Shown here piece by piece: positions 1 to 6,508 of a DNA stretch of 9,735 nt (the first letter of the stretch is position 1; each line of letters starts with the position of its first letter). The stretch is from assembly GCA_017521065.1 (NCBI GenBank), contig JAFXEA010000361.1, positions 1 to 9,735 on the forward strand. Reading direction: 5' to 3'. Under the pieces are notes generated by a model, which saw nothing but the letters and a program-made list of their open reading frames with translations, searched no databases and was not told the origin of the DNA. Both the position numbers and the translations under genes were made by a program. This DNA is from Kiritimatiellia bacterium. GTDB lineage: Bacteria; Verrucomicrobiota; Kiritimatiellia; RFP12; UBA1067.

Positions 1-2298
1 GGTCTCCTTGCAGCGGCCTGTTTCAGGGTCTGTCTCATGAATGTAGTTTTCCCTGGGTTCTGCCGCGAAGCAAATGGCCCGCTCGTCCTGCTTGTGCGCG
101 GGGAAGAACACAAGATGCTTTTGTCGATTTTGATCGCTATAAGGCAGCCAATAAGTCAATACAAGATCATCCGTCGCTTCGTCGTACTTCCAGACCACGC
201 TGTGACGCGGTTCACCTTCGACTGCGACATTCTTGCGGGTAGGGTCGTAAACGTGAAACTTGTAAAACGCATTCTTTCTGCCCTCGAAGTCGTCATGCGA
301 AATGCAAATTGCGTAATAGTCGCTGTCGGAATCCTGAAGGCTCTCGTTCATCAACAGTTTTTTGCCGATAAAGCTTCGCTCATCCAAACGGACGATGTTC
401 GTGTTGCCACGGGCGACTTGGACGATGTCGAACTCGGACGCAGGTGCTATCCTGCACCGAAGACTGTCAAAGTCCTTTCTTGCAATGTCGTGAATGTGCC
501 CCTGACCGGGACGCTCAAGCGGGATCGGAATTATCTGCTTGTTGAATTCAAAATACACGCCTGTCCGCTTGACGGGAATAGAAAAACGAAACCCTTTGTA
601 TGGCACGATAACGCGCGTCACTCGCTTAGGCACGCTGATAGGCACCTTCTCGTCGCCCACTGTTATCTCTACCTTTGGAGCATCCTCAATGTCGAACGCA
701 ACGCCAAATGGACTCAGATCAACCTTGTCAACAAAGGTTATTGCTCTTCTAAAAAGCTTTTTGTCGCCAGCCCACATTTCAAGCGAGCCAGCCTTCCAAA
801 GCACCTCGGCTGGCAACCGCCAGTTTCCATAAACATCAAAGGGAATCTCAAATTCACAGCATTGATCATCTTTGCCTGAGACATAGCGCGCAACAACACC
901 GTCCTGTTTGCATGCGTCCGTGAAGGGATAACAATCCTCCTCAAAGAATAGACGTCCAGGGTTGTCGAAAAGACGCAACCGGTCGTCCAAATTCAAATAT
1001 GTGTCGGCGGCGGTCTTTACCTCGTAGATCTCGGTACCGATGGACACGGCTTCCGCGTTTGCAGGGACAATGAAACTCCCGTCGGCGGAACTCCCCTCGC
1101 CTTTGATATTGATGCGGCCATCATCGCTGATGACGACGACCTCCGGGGTGTTTCCATTGATCGGGACAACCTTGTATCGTCGGCCACACTCCAGTTTCTG
1201 CGCAATGGAAACAATGCCGGCATCCGTATCAGAGGAATCAAGCTCATAGCCGCAGTCAGTCGTGTCAGAATCGCGCAATCTCAAAAGCAGATGCGTTCTT
1301 TCTGCCTCGAAAAAGACTTGAGGAAGAACTTCCTGTTCCTTCTGTTCCGAGCCAGGTTCAAGTCTTGCAATAGACCTAACTACATGACGTCCATTTAGAG
1401 GCACTCCGTCCTCAATACTAGAATCGCTCCACGTCAGATGATACTCTTGATCACTGTTTAGATTATATGCCGCATGCGCAAACGGCTCGACATCCGTCCC
1501 CGGCCGCTCCCGGAACAGGAACACCACCGTACTCGTCCCGTTCTTGAAATGCCCCTTCTTCGGTAACAAGAAAACGACCTGCCCCTTTGTGTTTAGGTCA
1601 ATCTGCGGAAGCGTCTCAAGATCTTTGAGCCCTACTCCTTCCTCGTTCGCGGCCTTGCACATCTCGTCAATAATCCGTAGTGCAACAGATCGCTTGAGAG
1701 GAGCGAGCTCCTGCACGTCCTCCACCGTAAAAGGCGCGTTGTAGCGGAGATACAGCCGGGCGAGCGACTGAAAGAACGCAACCACGTCTTCCAACGATAG
1801 CTGCGCTTCGGACTGCTCCTCGTCGCCTCCCACGGAGTTTAGTCTTTGCACTGCATTTCCAAGGCGTCGTGAAAGGAAGTCATGGTCAGTGATTTTATTC
1901 CATGACGACTTGCCGATTTCACTTCCAATCTGATGCGCCAGATTAACGTACATCCACCCTGAATAATACATGATCGTGCGGATGTATTGAATGCGATCAT
2001 TGCGATCCAACCTAAGACGGACACCCAATTCCCGTAGCCCATCCTTCAGTTTCTGATTGTTGTAGAAACTTTCAAATCTAAACGAATTTCCTAATGAGGT
2101 TTCTATCACACGACGCGCCGCACGTCCATTGCTGCCCTCTTGTTCATTCTCGAAGAAGTGGACGAGCGCCATGAACCTCAACGCCCACATTCTGTTCTGG
2201 TCTCGTCCGCAAGCTTCTATCCTCTCCAGCCACAGACGCCTGTTGCTACTCTCGGTGAGTCGGTTGTGCCGAAAGAACTGTTCCCAATTGAATTTCAT
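1..2298 (-). CDS. Large protein of unknown function, N-terminal 766 residues (3' end outside window)
   Basis: An uninterrupted minus-strand frame runs from ATG at 2298-2296 to base 1, giving exactly 766 codons with no stop, so the gene continues past the edge. The start is supported by an AGAGGAAGAG Shine-Dalgarno stretch just upstream and by a 15-base gap after the stop of the RadC-like gene. I do not recognise the family. Residues 1-220 look mainly helical and rich in W, R and F (NWEQFF at 4-9, MWALRF at 37-42, MYYSGWMY at 110-117). From about residue 240 it becomes beta-strand-like with alternating hydrophobic residues (VVFLL 241-245, TVVFLF 257-262, ITVGDEKVPISV 545-556), suggesting several beta-sandwich-type modules. 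I saw no signal peptide, membrane segment, Walker motif or nuclease motif. As the last visible gene of the restriction-modification operon it is probably a defence accessory protein, which is inference. The reading frame is secure; the function is unknown. Confidence 0.88.
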   Translation of the reverse strand, partial: MKFNWEQFFRHNRLTESSNRRLWLERIEACGRDQNRMWALRFMALVHFFENEQEGSNGRAARRVIETSLGNSFRFESFYNNQKLKDGLRELGVRLRLDRNDRIQYIRTIMYYSGWMYVNLAHQIGSEIGKSSWNKITDHDFLSRRLGNAVQRLNSVGGDEEQSEAQLSLEDVVAFFQSLARLYLRYNAPFTVEDVQELAPLKRSVALRIIDEMCKAANEEGVGLKDLETLPQIDLNTKGQVVFLLPKKGHFKNGTSTVVFLFRERPGTDVEPFAHAAYNLNSDQEYHLTWSDSSIEDGVPLNGRHVVRSIARLEPGSEQKEQEVLPQVFFEAERTHLLLRLRDSDTTDCGYELDSSDTDAGIVSIAQKLECGRRYKVVPINGNTPEVVVISDDGRINIKGEGSSADGSFIVPANAEAVSIGTEIYEVKTAADTYLNLDDRLRLFDNPGRLFFEEDCYPFTDACKQDGVVARYVSGKDDQCCEFEIPFDVYGNWRLPAEVLWKAGSLEMWAGDKKLFRRAITFVDKVDLSPFGVAFDIEDAPKVEITVGDEKVPISVPKRVTRVIVPYKGFRFSIPVKRTGVYFEFNKQIIPIPLERPGQGHIHDIARKDFDSLRCRIAPASEFDIVQVARGNTNIVRLDERSFIGKKLLMNESLQDSDSDYYAICISHDDFEGRKNAFYKFHVYDPTRKNVAVEGEPRHSVVWKYDEATDDLVLTYWLPYSDQNRQKHLVFFPAHKQDERAICFAAEPRENYIHETDPETGRCKET

Positions 2299-2313
2299 CT
2301 TTTGTCTCTTCCT

Positions 2314-2577
2314 CTATTGAAAAAGTTCTTGCTGAGGTTCTCGTATGGAGCTGTAACTCTTCGACGTTTCACGGGTGGTGGTGACGATGAGGTGGTCTAG
2401 GAGGCGGATTTGCGCGATTCCGGAGAAGTCTGCGAGGCGGTGGGTGAAATCAAAGTCGCCTTTGCTTGGTTCGAGGTCGCAGGATGAATGGTTGTGTGCA
2501 GCATCAAGACGATTGTTAACCCAATCGTATGCTTGCCGTATCTTGGACTGACTTTGCGCTGTCGGCATCTTCATCAT
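2314..2577 (-). CDS. RadC-like JAMM/JAB domain protein, short form
   Basis: This 87-residue protein matches the C-terminal half of RadC (DUF2466, JAMM metalloprotease fold). AAHNHSSCDLEPSKGD carries the HxH-x7-S-x2-D zinc-binding signature with every ligand position present, followed by the typical TxRL, a helix, LLDHLIV and a terminal S..SIRE segment. The usual RadC loop HNHPSGD reads HNHSSCD here. Full RadC proteins are about 220 residues, so the N-terminal part is absent, including the region expected to supply the catalytic glutamate. The start ATGATG at 2577 would overlap the stop of a frame-restored methyltransferase by ATGA. The TAG stop lies 15 bases before the large downstream gene, so all are probably co-transcribed. 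RadC domains are common on mobile elements, but their biochemical role is unsettled. It may be a decayed RadC or a trimmed module kept by the operon. Confidence 0.72.
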   Translation of the reverse strand: MMKMPTAQSQSKIRQAYDWVNNRLDAAHNHSSCDLEPSKGDFDFTHRLADFSGIAQIRLLDHLIVTTTRETSKSYSSIREPQQELFQ

Positions 2578-2613
2578 TTCTCATGTCTCTTCATCAACCA
2601 GTTGAGATACGTG

Positions 2614-3837
2614 TCACTTCGCCATTCGGGGCCGTTTCACAGAGTTCAGCGCATCTTCTATCTGTAACCCCAAATAGGGGATTACCTTTACATCCGTATC
2701 GCCAAGGAATTCGCCAGCACCAAACAAGCTATGTCTGAAGTTCGTTTGAATCACTATTTTTGCCGCGAACGACTTTCCCCTTGACGCATGTCCAATAAGC
2801 GCAATCGCATCATCAATCGTCTCAGACTCCTTCTGTATCTTTACCGGGATCAAGTGCCCGTCTTTCCGAATGAAACCGTCAATACCCTTGTTTCTTTGGA
2901 CAGGGATGGCATCCAACGAGGCCAGCACAGAGCTTTGAAACTCATCTTTCTCGCTGAAGGACTCTATCCCGGAGGAAAGGACTTGAGACTCGGAAATCAC
3001 CATCTCATCCAGACGCTTTCGTGCAAGCTGAACCGCATCCGCGCTTTTGTCTATCCCATAGAAGTGCCGCGACAGGGATTTCGCCGCGACGCATGTAGTC
3101 CCGCTCCCGCAGAATGGATCGACCACGATGTCGCCTTTATCCGTGACCAATTCGATTATCCGCTGCAAAAACGCAACGGGCTTCTGTGTTGGATAGCCAC
3201 ACCGTTCCCTTGCCTTTGGATTTAGATATGGTATGCTCCAGACATCGGAAAGAGGAACGCCTTTCTTCTCTTTTGCCAGCACGACTTCGCCGGACTCATT
3301 CCGCTTATAGGCACACCGTCCCAATGCGTTCCGCGCGCGCTCCTGCAGAATCTGATCGATATTCGTGGACGGAGAGTAGTCGGTAAAGACTTGATTGAAC
3401 TTGAAGGCATCGCTTTTGCTGTAGAAATAGATGTTTTGGTGCGAGTTCAGCAATCCCTTCTTGGAGTTAGACCATCTCCTGTATGTCCAGATTATTTCGC
3501 TTCGGAAATTCTCTACGCCAAAAATCTTGTCCATCTCCACTCTGAGATGATGGGAAGCGTATCTATCGCAGTGAAGAAAAACTGTACCGTCTTCAACAAG
3601 AACTCTCCGCACCTCGCGCAGCACGGGGACGAGCAAGGCCAGATAGTCTTCCAGCGAGTCAAACTTATCATCGAAGCTATAACTCTGCCCGGTTGTCCTA
3701 GAAGTAAGGCCATGAGATTTCTGGGAAAAAAACGGAGGGTCGAGATACACAAGGTGCACGGATTCTGAAGGCAATGAGCGAAGTTCAACCAGAGCTTCTC
3801 CGCATGCAATCAAATCAACTTTCGATGAATCAATCAT
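2614..3837 (-). CDS. Site-specific DNA methyltransferase of the restriction-modification pair (likely N6-adenine), C-terminus probably frameshifted
   Basis: A SAM-dependent DNA amino-methyltransferase of 407 residues from the chosen ATG. Catalytic motif IV DPPF is at residues 33-36 and the SAM-binding motif DPFCGSGTT at 240-248. Motif IV preceding motif I gives the beta-class order. A family-typical segment SDVW...GYPTQKP lies at 197-220. DPPF favours N6-adenine over N4-cytosine. Residues from about 309 (IPVQRNKGIDGF) form an extra C-terminal domain that I have the impression of in other restriction-linked methyltransferases. ATG 3837 is preferred to the in-frame ATG at 3861 because GAGGGG sits in front of it and it overlaps the endonuclease stop by only 8 bases. 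The protein should protect host DNA from the adjacent ApaLI-like nuclease. The last seven residues (KRPRMAK) appear to come from a one-base shift at 2635-2637. Removing one A would extend the gene to 2574. Confidence 0.92.
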   Translation of the reverse strand: MIDSSKVDLIACGEALVELRSLPSESVHLVYLDPPFFSQKSHGLTSRTTGQSYSFDDKFDSLEDYLALLVPVLREVRRVLVEDGTVFLHCDRYASHHLRVEMDKIFGVENFRSEIIWTYRRWSNSKKGLLNSHQNIYFYSKSDAFKFNQVFTDYSPSTNIDQILQERARNALGRCAYKRNESGEVVLAKEKKGVPLSDVWSIPYLNPKARERCGYPTQKPVAFLQRIIELVTDKGDIVVDPFCGSGTTCVAAKSLSRHFYGIDKSADAVQLARKRLDEMVISESQVLSSGIESFSEKDEFQSSVLASLDAIPVQRNKGIDGFIRKDGHLIPVKIQKESETIDDAIALIGHASRGKSFAAKIVIQTNFRHSLFGAGEFLGDTDVKVIPYLGLQIEDALNSVKRPRMAK

Positions 3838-4528
3838 TTGCAAGACCCCTCTCGTTTGCAATCTGCTCGAGGATAGATTTCAGGTCAATCCCCGTATATC
3901 GTTTGATGAACTTCCATGCTTCATCTTCGGTGTAATACTCTCCTTTGACGCCGTGGTACAGCGTCTTTAGGGTTTCCTGTATCCTTTTCGCTTGATCACG
4001 TTGCGGATAGTAGAACATCACCCTAATCGGCTTTAACTTCTGCTTGCGAATGGATTTTATCCGCAAGTGTTCTTTCGTAATATGGTCGCCATCAGTTGTT
4101 GCATCGCGCCATTTGATTTCAAGTGCATCAGCACCATTCAAGAAATCAATCTCGTACTGTTTTGGACGCTTTCCGAAAGCGTTAGGAACATGCGCCTTCT
4201 TCCCCTCCGGGAATTTTCTCTTAAGACATTCTATGGTTGCTTCTTCAAGAAACGATCCGGCATACTTATACAAAAACCGCCCCTTGTTTTGATAGACATC
4301 GACCAGTTCACCTTCCCGCTGTGATATTCCCAAAACACGATAAATAAGGAAATGCGATCGGTCATCCGCTTTCATGTCTTTCAATCGCCCTTCAATTTTT
4401 GAATGTAGTTCCTTTGCATACTTGTCTGCAAGATTTCTTATCGCTTCGACTATAGGCATTATTGTTCTCGCCTTCGCGGGATTTGATCCATCAATACGAG
4501 TATTAGCTGTAATTCTTGATGTTGCCAT
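3830..4528 (-). CDS. ApaLI-like type II restriction endonuclease
   Basis: A 232-residue protein that I recognise as resembling the ApaLI-like restriction endonuclease family. Matching segments are KYAGSFLEEATIE (88-100), YEIDF (125-129), ALEIKWRDATTDGDHITKEH (135-154), PIRVMFYYPQR (167-177) and GEYYTEDEAW (196-205). D128 with E137-x-K139 forms a PD-(D/E)XK-type active site, expected to cleave DNA with Mg2+. ApaLI itself cuts GTGCAC; the same specificity here is inference from family resemblance. The ATG at 4528 has a good Shine-Dalgarno (AAGAGGTG, about 5 bases away). The gene overlaps the methyltransferase by 8 bases, as expected for a coupled pair. Nuclease before methyltransferase is an order often accompanied by a controller protein, and an XRE regulator sits upstream. 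The key residues look intact, so it is probably functional. Confidence 0.85.
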   Translation of the reverse strand: MATSRITANTRIDGSNPAKARTIMPIVEAIRNLADKYAKELHSKIEGRLKDMKADDRSHFLIYRVLGISQREGELVDVYQNKGRFLYKYAGSFLEEATIECLKRKFPEGKKAHVPNAFGKRPKQYEIDFLNGADALEIKWRDATTDGDHITKEHLRIKSIRKQKLKPIRVMFYYPQRDQAKRIQETLKTLYHGVKGEYYTEDEAWKFIKRYTGIDLKSILEQIANERGLAND

Positions 4529-4547
4529 TTTTCACCTCTTTTCTTGA

Positions 4548-4655
4548 TTATGATGACGGCAAGAAGTCGGCGGAAACGCCACTCCGCGCCCGCTTGAACT
4601 CGACGGCGTCGTTCTCGCTCTTGGCGACAAGTCTCTTTATCTCTTCGCTCTTCAT
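4548..4655 (-). pseudogene. Remnant of an AlbA_2 / Schlafen-like DNA-binding protein (N-terminal 35 codons)
   Basis: In the gap between the 112-residue gene and the endonuclease gene, a frame from ATG 4655 to TAA 4548 encodes 35 residues. They begin MKSEEIKRLVAKSEN, followed by VEFKRARSGVSADF. The E-x4-EFKRA pattern and the following G-V-x-x-D-F are typical of the first residues of AlbA_2-domain proteins (divergent AAA_4, transcriptional-regulator-like), where the next residues are normally of the type W..YSAFANT. Here the frame stops after LPSS, and the sequence beyond it does not continue the domain. I therefore read it as the broken 5' end of a gene truncated when the restriction-modification cassette was installed. 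No close Shine-Dalgarno precedes the ATG. A functional short peptide or a chance match are the alternatives; the match is short. Confidence 0.55.
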
Positions 4656-4677
4656 CGTTGCTGCGCTTAGAACCTCA

Positions 4678-5016
4678 TCATCTATGATAATATCCGTCTT
4701 TCGCAATCATCTTCTTTACCCGTTCACGAACCTCTTCCATCGGCATAATATTGCTAAGCCGATACTCCTCCTCTTCCTTGGCTGTCTCGTCAAAGCTGTC
4801 CTCACCCGCATCGCCAGAGATAAGGTAGTTGACCGCATGAAGCAACCCGGCGAAATGACAGAACTGCCGTTTGATTTCATCAAAGCGGCTAGTCATTTCT
4901 GGCGAAAGAGGACACCCTTCAAGCTCCATGTTGACCTGATGTTCCGACATCAGCTGGATGGCTTCATCAATCCTGCTACTGAAAAGTCCAATCGTGGTAA
5001 ACGCTTCACCACTCAT
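4678..5016 (-). CDS. Small acidic protein of unknown function, partner of the XRE regulator
   Basis: A 112-residue frame whose ATG overlaps the stop of the upstream XRE gene by four bases (ATGA, 5016-5013). A strong AGGAGG Shine-Dalgarno sits inside the end of the XRE gene, so it is almost certainly translated and coupled to it. I do not recognise the family. It looks soluble and mostly helical, with a central amphipathic stretch (residues 40-70, RFDEIKRQFCHFAGLLHAV) and an acidic run (GEDSFDETAKEEEE) before a basic C-terminal helix (VRERVKKMIAKD). I saw no DNA-binding, catalytic or membrane motif. Its position between a regulator and the restriction genes makes a regulatory or antirestriction-like role possible, but nothing in the sequence shows one. 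Confidence 0.82.
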   Translation of the reverse strand: MSGEAFTTIGLFSSRIDEAIQLMSEHQVNMELEGCPLSPEMTSRFDEIKRQFCHFAGLLHAVNYLISGDAGEDSFDETAKEEEEYRLSNIMPMEEVRERVKKMIAKDGYYHR

Positions 5017-5270
5017 TTTGCACTCCTCCTTTGCTTCTTGTTCGACATCTTGGTGCTATGTGATTTGCCATCCAGCACGACTTCCATCACATCGCCCACA
5101 TCGCACCTGAGTTCCTGACATATCCGGTCGATGACAGATGAGGCGACATAATCACCCTTGGAAAGCCTCGCGAAAGTGGAGGGGGAGATACCCGTGGCTT
5201 GACGCAATTCAGTCCGAGTCATGTCACGGTCAATCAGCTGTTTCCAGAGTTTTTTGTAGCTTAATGACAT
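5013..5270 (-). CDS. XRE/Cro-family transcriptional regulator, probable controller of the restriction-modification operon
   Basis: An 85-residue single-domain helix-turn-helix protein. It follows the short XRE (HTH_26) pattern closely: YKKLWKQLIDRDM at 5-17, the helix-turn-helix TRTELRQATGISPSTFARL at 18-36, KGDYV at 38-42, and the closing IDRICQELRCDVGDVMEVV at 47-65. A short basic tail (KKQRRSAK) follows. It is the first gene of operon B, has its own promoter 34-62 bases upstream, and has an AAGGA Shine-Dalgarno 9 bases before the ATG. First place upstream of a nuclease-methyltransferase pair fits a controller (C-protein-like) role that times nuclease expression and represses or activates its own promoter. 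I could not identify a convincing palindromic operator. The family call is firm; the controller role is inferred. Confidence 0.9.
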   Translation of the reverse strand: MSLSYKKLWKQLIDRDMTRTELRQATGISPSTFARLSKGDYVASSVIDRICQELRCDVGDVMEVVLDGKSHSTKMSNKKQRRSAK

Positions 5271-5303
5271 GGTGCATAGTCCTTTCTCAAAGAATCCGTC
5301 ATT

Positions 5304-5332
5304 ATTATATCATATTTCTCCGTTCAACACAA
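5304..5332 (-). promoter_or_regulatory. Extended -10 promoter for the XRE/restriction-modification operon
   Basis: On the minus strand a perfect TATAAT lies at 5309-5304 and is preceded by TGA, giving the extended -10 form TGnTATAAT. A weak -35 (TTGTGT, 5332-5327) sits 17 bases upstream. A closer TTGAAC exists but its 12-base spacing is too short. Transcription would start near 5297, leaving a leader of about 27 bases containing AAGGA before the XRE ATG. The surroundings are AT-rich, in contrast to the GC-rich operon upstream. Confidence 0.68.
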
Positions 5333-5344
5333 TGACCCCTCATA

Positions 5345-5381
5345 ATAAAAATACGAGAAGTTGTATATTTTCTACTTCCCG
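5345..5381 (-). terminator. Intrinsic terminator after metK
   Basis: On the minus strand CGGGAAGT (5381-5374) can pair with ACTTCTCG (5361-5354). This is an 8-base-pair stem with one G-U pair around a 12-base loop, followed by the T-rich run TATTTTTATTATG (5353-5341). The stem starts at the metK stop codon itself (TAG at 5374-5372). It separates operon A from the promoter of operon B. Confidence 0.72.
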
Positions 5382-6496
5382 TCGTGGGCCATCGAATCCA
5401 AGAAATATCCAGTCAGCACGCGTTCGCGGCGTGCGAGCGTCGTGAGGCGCAGATCCGCTACAATGGAACCGATGGAAAACCAGTCTTCCGGCGGTAGAGC
5501 AGAAGCCGGAATCGGGTGCGTCAAACCGAGCGAATCGACGCTCTCCGCCTCGCGGAACGCGGGCGCGGCGTCTCCCGGCGTCCAGCCGAGGCGAACCGTC
5601 ACCGCGCTCCCTCCGCGCTCCTTCAGGAGCCTCCGCGCCAGCTCCCGCGCCCTAAACGCCCCCGCCACATCCACCTTGTGCGGGTCTTTGCCGCAGATCG
5701 CCCCGCCGCCAATCGGGATCTCCGGACCGTAGAAATCAACGGCGAGCTTCTTGCCGGAGAGGCCATTGTCCCCCTCCGGCCCGCCGACGATGAAGTCGCC
5801 CATGCCGTTGAGGATGAAGTTCTCCAGCGGCAGGTTGGAGATGCCCGCGAGGCCGCGAGCCTCCAGTTCCGTCAGCGCCCCGCTCACGACGGGCAAGACC
5901 AGCTCGTGCTGTTCCGCCGCGAACACTCCCTCTCTGTGCTGGATGCTAATCGTGAGCCGCCGCCATTCATAACGCCCGCCGTTGTCGTAGATGTGTACAA
6001 GCACCTTGAAATCCGGTCCGAACTTATCGGACACCGTCCGCCGCCATCCGTCCAGCTTCCGACCGATATAGTTGGCGATAAAGTGCGCGGGCGGCAGATA
6101 GTCCGTCTCGGGGTGGTTGCAGGCGAAGCCGGTCACGACGTTCTGATCGTCCGAAAGACTACGGATGGCGCGTTCATCGTCCGAAAGCGGCTCAAGGCAC
6201 ACGTTCTGGACGACCTTCAGCTTCTCTGGCGCGTGAATCCAGATCCCGCCATACCCCGCCTCCCGATAGACTTTGCGGGCAATCTCCTCGATCTCCTCGT
6301 TCGAGACGGCGCATTTGCCTTTCCCGGCAGCGATCCGCCCGTCGATGAACACATGATCCGTGTGAACGGCGCACTCCACGCCCACAAGCGCCTCGGGGTC
6401 CCGCCCCACGGCGAGATCGACGATGGATTCCACGATGGCGTCCGCCAGCCGGTCGGGATGCCCTGGAGAGACATATTCGGCGATGTGCGATTTCAT
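5372..6496 (-). CDS. metK: S-adenosylmethionine synthetase (methionine adenosyltransferase), divergent form
   Basis: Makes S-adenosylmethionine from ATP and methionine. The 374-residue protein keeps the main MetK signatures: SPGHPDRLAD at 10-19 (usual SEGHPDKIAD, with the catalytic His and Mg-binding Asp), VEC with the conserved Glu near residue 41, SDDQ at 115-118 (usual GDQG), GGPEGDNGLSGKK at 238-250 and GGGAICGKDPHKVD at 263-276. The last two hold the Asp and Lys residues of the active site. It differs from housekeeping enzymes such as the 384-residue E. coli MetK in replacing the GDQG loop and in lacking a YGHFGR-like C-terminus. The ATG at 6496 has an AAGGA Shine-Dalgarno 7 bases upstream and lies 12 bases after the VWA gene stop, so it belongs to operon A. 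A dedicated copy suggests that local methylation or another SAM-using step is served, but no SAM-using enzyme is visible in its own operon. Confidence 0.92.
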   Translation of the reverse strand: MKSHIAEYVSPGHPDRLADAIVESIVDLAVGRDPEALVGVECAVHTDHVFIDGRIAAGKGKCAVSNEEIEEIARKVYREAGYGGIWIHAPEKLKVVQNVCLEPLSDDERAIRSLSDDQNVVTGFACNHPETDYLPPAHFIANYIGRKLDGWRRTVSDKFGPDFKVLVHIYDNGGRYEWRRLTISIQHREGVFAAEQHELVLPVVSGALTELEARGLAGISNLPLENFILNGMGDFIVGGPEGDNGLSGKKLAVDFYGPEIPIGGGAICGKDPHKVDVAGAFRARELARRLLKERGGSAVTVRLGWTPGDAAPAFREAESVDSLGLTHPIPASALPPEDWFSIGSIVADLRLTTLARRERVLTGYFLDSMAHDGK

Positions 6497-6508
6497 TGGA
6501 GTTCCTTT

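Noticed and set aside
37..879. 280-codon open frame on the plus strand
   Set aside because: It lies wholly antisense to the large unknown gene, has no recognisable protein motif and no Shine-Dalgarno; it is a shadow frame.
3838..3861. Upstream ATG that would add 8 residues to the methyltransferase
   Set aside because: The ATG at 3837 has GAGGGG in front of it and a smaller overlap with the endonuclease gene, so it is the better start.
4569..4580. Small inverted repeat GGCG-GAAA-CGCC before the endonuclease gene
   Set aside because: A four-base-pair stem with no T-run; too weak for a terminator or regulatory hairpin.
5270..5335. Possible palindromic operator (C-box) for the XRE regulator
   Set aside because: I looked for inverted repeats around the promoter and found only AT-rich partial matches with no convincing dyad.
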